From positions 18,524 through 82,523 of the forward strand of contig CAXYYC010000007.1 in assembly GCA_964293815.1 (NCBI GenBank): 64,000 bases of DNA. Direction: 5' to 3'. The translations under genes and the position numbers were made by a program. This document shows positions 61,709 through 64,000 of this stretch, piece after piece. How positions within the stretch are numbered: the stretch's first letter is position 1; each line of letters begins with the position of its first letter. The notes under the pieces are model-generated. The model was not told the DNA's origin. It saw nothing but the letters and a program-made list of their open reading frames with translations, and made no database searches. The DNA is from CTSOIL-112 sp964293815 (GTDB taxonomy: Bacteria; Pseudomonadota; Gammaproteobacteria; Burkholderiales; Burkholderiaceae).

Positions 61709-62452
61709 ATGAAACCGATACTTGTATTACAACACGCACATTACGACTGGCCGGGCTACTTCACCGACTGCCTGATTAACTGGGAAATTCCGTTTGAGCT
61801 GGTGAACATCGCCGCAGGCGATACCCTGCCGCTCTCCATCGTTGACTACAGCGGATTTGCCATCATGGGCGGCGCCATGAGTGTCCACGACACCGAAGAA
61901 TTCCCGCACCTGAACGACACCATCGAACTGATTTACGAAGCCATGACACTGAGTATACCCGTGATCGGTCACTGCTTGGGTGGGCAACTGCTGGCCAAAG
62001 CCAGTGGTGGCTCGGTACAAAAAGCCCCACACAAAGAAATCGGCTGGCACACCGTTACACCCGAGCATGACAATCTGGCCTACCAATGGTTCGGCGGTAT
62101 TACCCCAGTGACCCTGTTTGAGTGGCACAACGAATTTTTCATTCCGCCGTTGCGCGCGCACAATTTAGCCACCAGTCTGTATTGCCAAAACCAAGCCTTC
62201 GTACTGGACGACATCCACCTCGGTATGCAGTTTCACTGCGAAGCCCTACCCGAAAAAATCAACCACTGGCTCGATACCGCGCGTGAAGACCTACATGATG
62301 CCAACGACGCAAACGTTCACAGCATCGAGCGCATCCAGCGCGAAAACTGGACGCACATCGAAAATGCCATGGCCGTTGCGCGACAACTGTATTTCAAATG
62401 GCTCTCCAACGTCGAAATGTCAGACAAAATCCGCAAACAAATCAAACTCTAA
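61709..62452 (+). CDS. Class I glutamine amidotransferase-like protein
   Basis: The 247-residue protein has the type 1 glutaminase triad: Cys89 in GHCLGGQ, with His176 and Glu178 in MQFHCEA. The GMP-synthase-like N-terminus FAIMGGAMSVHDTEEFPHL is typical of stand-alone YfeJ-type proteins. It lacks a synthetase partner. A gamma-glutamyl hydrolase function such as PuuD is not supported by the N-terminal part. It follows the aminotransferase by about 180 bp on the same strand. Confidence 0.82.
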   Translation: MKPILVLQHAHYDWPGYFTDCLINWEIPFELVNIAAGDTLPLSIVDYSGFAIMGGAMSVHDTEEFPHLNDTIELIYEAMTLSIPVIGHCLGGQLLAKASGGSVQKAPHKEIGWHTVTPEHDNLAYQWFGGITPVTLFEWHNEFFIPPLRAHNLATSLYCQNQAFVLDDIHLGMQFHCEALPEKINHWLDTAREDLHDANDANVHSIERIQRENWTHIENAMAVARQLYFKWLSNVEMSDKIRKQIKL

Positions 62453-62551
62453 ATCAGCACCAATACAAAAAACCCGCATCATCACAAATCCTGCGTCGAA
62501 ACCTGTCATAATGTGAAAAAATACTGATTCATTCAGGATAATCAAGGAATT

Positions 62552-62824
62552 ATGATGAAAACATATTCAAAAATCGCCCTGTTTTCCCTACTACTCGCTG
62601 GATCGTTGTGGCACACTGGTGCATACGCCGATACCAACGACAGCGCCAACACCCAACCGGTCGAGCCGTGGCATCCGCACAGCTACGAATTAAAGCCCAT
62701 CGCTAAAACAGACACAACCGATGCGGATAACAACGCACCCGGCCTCAAACTGGGCACAAAAAACAAAATCGAACTCTACGGCACCGTAGAAATCGGCTAC
62801 TCCAAATGGTCACACAAAAATTGA
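62552..62824 (+). CDS. Small exported protein with a porin-like first strand
   Basis: The 90-residue product has a signal peptide (basic MMKTYSK, hydrophobic core, cleavage likely after AYA at residue 26). The mature 64 residues end LGTKNKIELYGTVEIGYSKWSHKN. The I-E-L-Y-G-T-V-E-I-G-Y pattern resembles the first beta-strand of gram-negative porins, but the frame stops after it and a terminator follows directly. It may be a truncated porin gene or a genuinely small protein. The start is ATG 62552 or 62555, with AAGGAA upstream. Confidence 0.55.
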   Translation: MMKTYSKIALFSLLLAGSLWHTGAYADTNDSANTQPVEPWHPHSYELKPIAKTDTTDADNNAPGLKLGTKNKIELYGTVEIGYSKWSHKN

Positions 62825-62851
62825 GTTTGCTTTTTGCCCTTATAAGCAATA

Positions 62852-62877
62852 AAAAACCCGCAGAAATGCGGGTTTTT
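62852..62877. terminator. Bidirectional terminator between convergent genes
   Basis: An 11-bp stem (aaaaacccgca / tgcgggttttt) with a GAAA loop separates the small exported gene and the EamA gene. Confidence 0.9.
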
Positions 62878-62898
62878 ACATGAACCAACAGTGCAATA

Positions 62899-63798
62899 TC
62901 AATGACTATGCGCTGGCGCGCGGCGCGCATCCACCACGGTATAAACCACCGCAAGCCCAACCGCCAGTGCAATTAAAACCGACACTCGCCAATCGCTGTA
63001 TCCCGAAAACACCGTCTCGGACAAATAAGTCATCGCCGGAACAAAAGCCAAGGTCAGCATGGTAATGATGGGGCGGACCTGTTGTATGCCCCATTGCAAC
63101 AAAAACATCGGCAAAACCACACCGAAAAAAGCCACAAATGCTGAAAACAGCCAAAAATCCCAACGCCAAATCCATTGCTCAAACACCAAGCCCAAAACCA
63201 ACGCGGACAAATAGGTCAAGTGAAAGCGCCGCGCCAGCACCAAGCGCGGACTCAGATGCGCCAAATGCAAACGCGCAATTGAGGCAATGATTGCCGCGCC
63301 CAAGCCCGCAACGCACGACAACACAATGCCCAAAGCCACCCGATCAACCGCAACCCCGACCGTTTTCAAAACCAACAACGTCGCGGCGAACATCGCCACG
63401 AAAAAACCACCCGCACTCCATAAATCGCGCCGATGAGTGATGGCCGCATGGCTCAATTTTTCACCGACAAACCACGCCGAGACAAACACCGCAAACAGCG
63501 GTCCCACCGCAACTTCGGTCAAGCTCACCACTGACGCAGGGATAAATGCCATCGCCGCAAAAAATGCCACATACGACAGAGCCGTGAACACCCCGAGGCG
63601 CCGCATGGCACGACTGTCCGCACCTATTTGCGGCGCCACCGGCCAAATACGCAATGACAACACATAAAATAGCGTACATAAAACACAGGCGATAAATGCA
63701 AACTGCATCATATTGCCCGACGGATAACGCGCTGAGACATAACCATAAGCCACCGATTGCAGCAGCAGCGACACGATAATTGCCAAAATATAGCGCAT
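62899..63798 (-). CDS. EamA family transporter (DMT superfamily), second copy in window
   Basis: The 299-residue protein has ten membrane helices in two EamA halves, with LTEVAVGPLFAVFVSAWFVGEKLSH in the first and YLSETVFSGYSDWRVSVLIALAVGLAVVYT in the second. The substrate is unknown. It is not closely similar to the copy at 38.6-39.6 kb. AAGAGA lies upstream of ATG 63798. It converges with the small exported gene. Confidence 0.85.
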   Translation of the reverse strand: MRYILAIIVSLLLQSVAYGYVSARYPSGNMMQFAFIACVLCTLFYVLSLRIWPVAPQIGADSRAMRRLGVFTALSYVAFFAAMAFIPASVVSLTEVAVGPLFAVFVSAWFVGEKLSHAAITHRRDLWSAGGFFVAMFAATLLVLKTVGVAVDRVALGIVLSCVAGLGAAIIASIARLHLAHLSPRLVLARRFHLTYLSALVLGLVFEQWIWRWDFWLFSAFVAFFGVVLPMFLLQWGIQQVRPIITMLTLAFVPAMTYLSETVFSGYSDWRVSVLIALAVGLAVVYTVVDARRAPAHSH

Positions 63799-63811
63799 AC
63801 GATCTCTTTCT

Positions 63812-63842
63812 AAAAAAACAAGGAGCGCAGATTGCGCCCCTT
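63812..63842 (-). terminator. Terminator for a gene beyond the right edge
   Basis: A 10-bp stem (aaggagcgca / tgcgcccctt, one G-U in the minus message) with a 3-nt loop is followed on the minus strand by seven T residues. It would end a leftward transcript entering from outside the window. Bases 63843-64000 are AT-rich and hold no gene I can support. Confidence 0.65.
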
Positions 63843-64000
63843 AATTCTCATTTCGCGAGACTGTGAATTAGAAATAAACACTACAAACTACAACAATATT
63901 TTTCAGTACTTATCTAAATTTACCTACTAAAGCCCTTACTAAAAAGGGTAATACCCCCTAAAAAAGCCAGCACCTAAAAGTAGAACCCTTTAAACTAACC

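Noticed and set aside
61709..62452. Gamma-glutamyl-GABA hydrolase (PuuD) identity for the amidotransferase
   Set aside because: The N-terminal region matches GMP-synthase-like stand-alone amidotransferases, and no other puu gene is adjacent.
63868..63912. Possible C-terminal end of an outer-membrane protein on the minus strand (V-Y-F-stop)
   Set aside because: The frame meets another stop 42 bases upstream, so no gene end is supported.
1..64000. CRISPR arrays, rRNA genes, intact insertion sequences and prophage
   Set aside because: No regularly spaced repeats, rRNA sequence, transposase or phage structural gene was seen by eye on either strand.
1..64000. Frequent DNA uptake sequence of the neisserial kind
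   Set aside because: I did not see repeated copies of the common 10-12-mers. Isolated near matches, such as the one at 12250-12261, are too few to support a claim. A word-count search would decide.

Overview
The window reads as a compact stretch of a proteobacterial chromosome, most likely a betaproteobacterium near the Neisseriales/Burkholderiales. The clues are the gene order sdhE-gltA-sucA-sucB-...-lpd, an elongation factor P gene beside its arginine rhamnosyltransferase (efp/earP), carA and carB separated by leuE and other genes, rnk, and FtsB. No sequence search was run, so genus is not claimed. Genes lie close together on both strands, and many end in clear rho-independent terminators. 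There is no rRNA operon, CRISPR array, prophage or intact insertion sequence.

Layout. 1-5 kb: cytochrome b561, purB, a thioesterase, thyA, a DUF3817 protein and a persulfide-dioxygenase-like hydrolase. 5-12 kb: carB and carA, separated by leuE, pdxJ and a broken RhuM-Fic gene. 12-19 kb: transaldolase, a dispersed repeat, a DUF4405 protein and a complete MacA-MacB-outer membrane factor efflux operon. 19-21 kb: a dodecin variant and a sugar-type MFS transporter. 21.7-31.3 kb: TCA genes on the minus strand (sdhE, gltA, sucA, sucB, three unrelated genes, lpd). 31.8-33.1 kb: a second, mitochondrial-type citrate synthase facing the other way. 33-44 kb: housekeeping genes (efp, earP, hslO, ftsB, an acyl-CoA binding protein, rimO, gdhA, rarA, ygfZ). 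44-46 kb: a regulator closely resembling the HOCl sensor RclR, divergent from an AhpD-like protein and an RclC/DUF417 membrane protein. 46-49 kb: miaB, a BASS-like transporter and tRNA-Arg(CCU). 49-52.5 kb: oleate hydratase, a short-chain dehydrogenase and a divergent TetR regulator. 52.6-57 kb: an AfuABC/FbpABC-type ABC importer. 57-64 kb: recR, agmatinase, a META-domain lipoprotein, a class III aminotransferase, a glutamine amidotransferase, a tiny exported protein and an EamA exporter.

How the genes work together. Central carbon metabolism dominates the middle: citrate synthase, both specific subunits of 2-oxoglutarate dehydrogenase and its E3, glutamate dehydrogenase, and an alternative citrate synthase under its own promoter. 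Accessory modules deal with outside stress: drug or peptide export (MacAB-OMF), reactive chlorine (Rcl-like), unsaturated fatty acids (oleate hydratase-SDR-TetR) and sulfide/persulfide. The most unusual items are the RhuM-Fic gene with three changes each explicable as C-to-T, the Rcl-like locus with an AhpD partner, the eukaryotic-type citrate synthase beside a normal gltA operon, the hydratase-dehydrogenase pair with an operator on its promoter, and a dispersed hairpin repeat flanked by two copies of one terminator stem.
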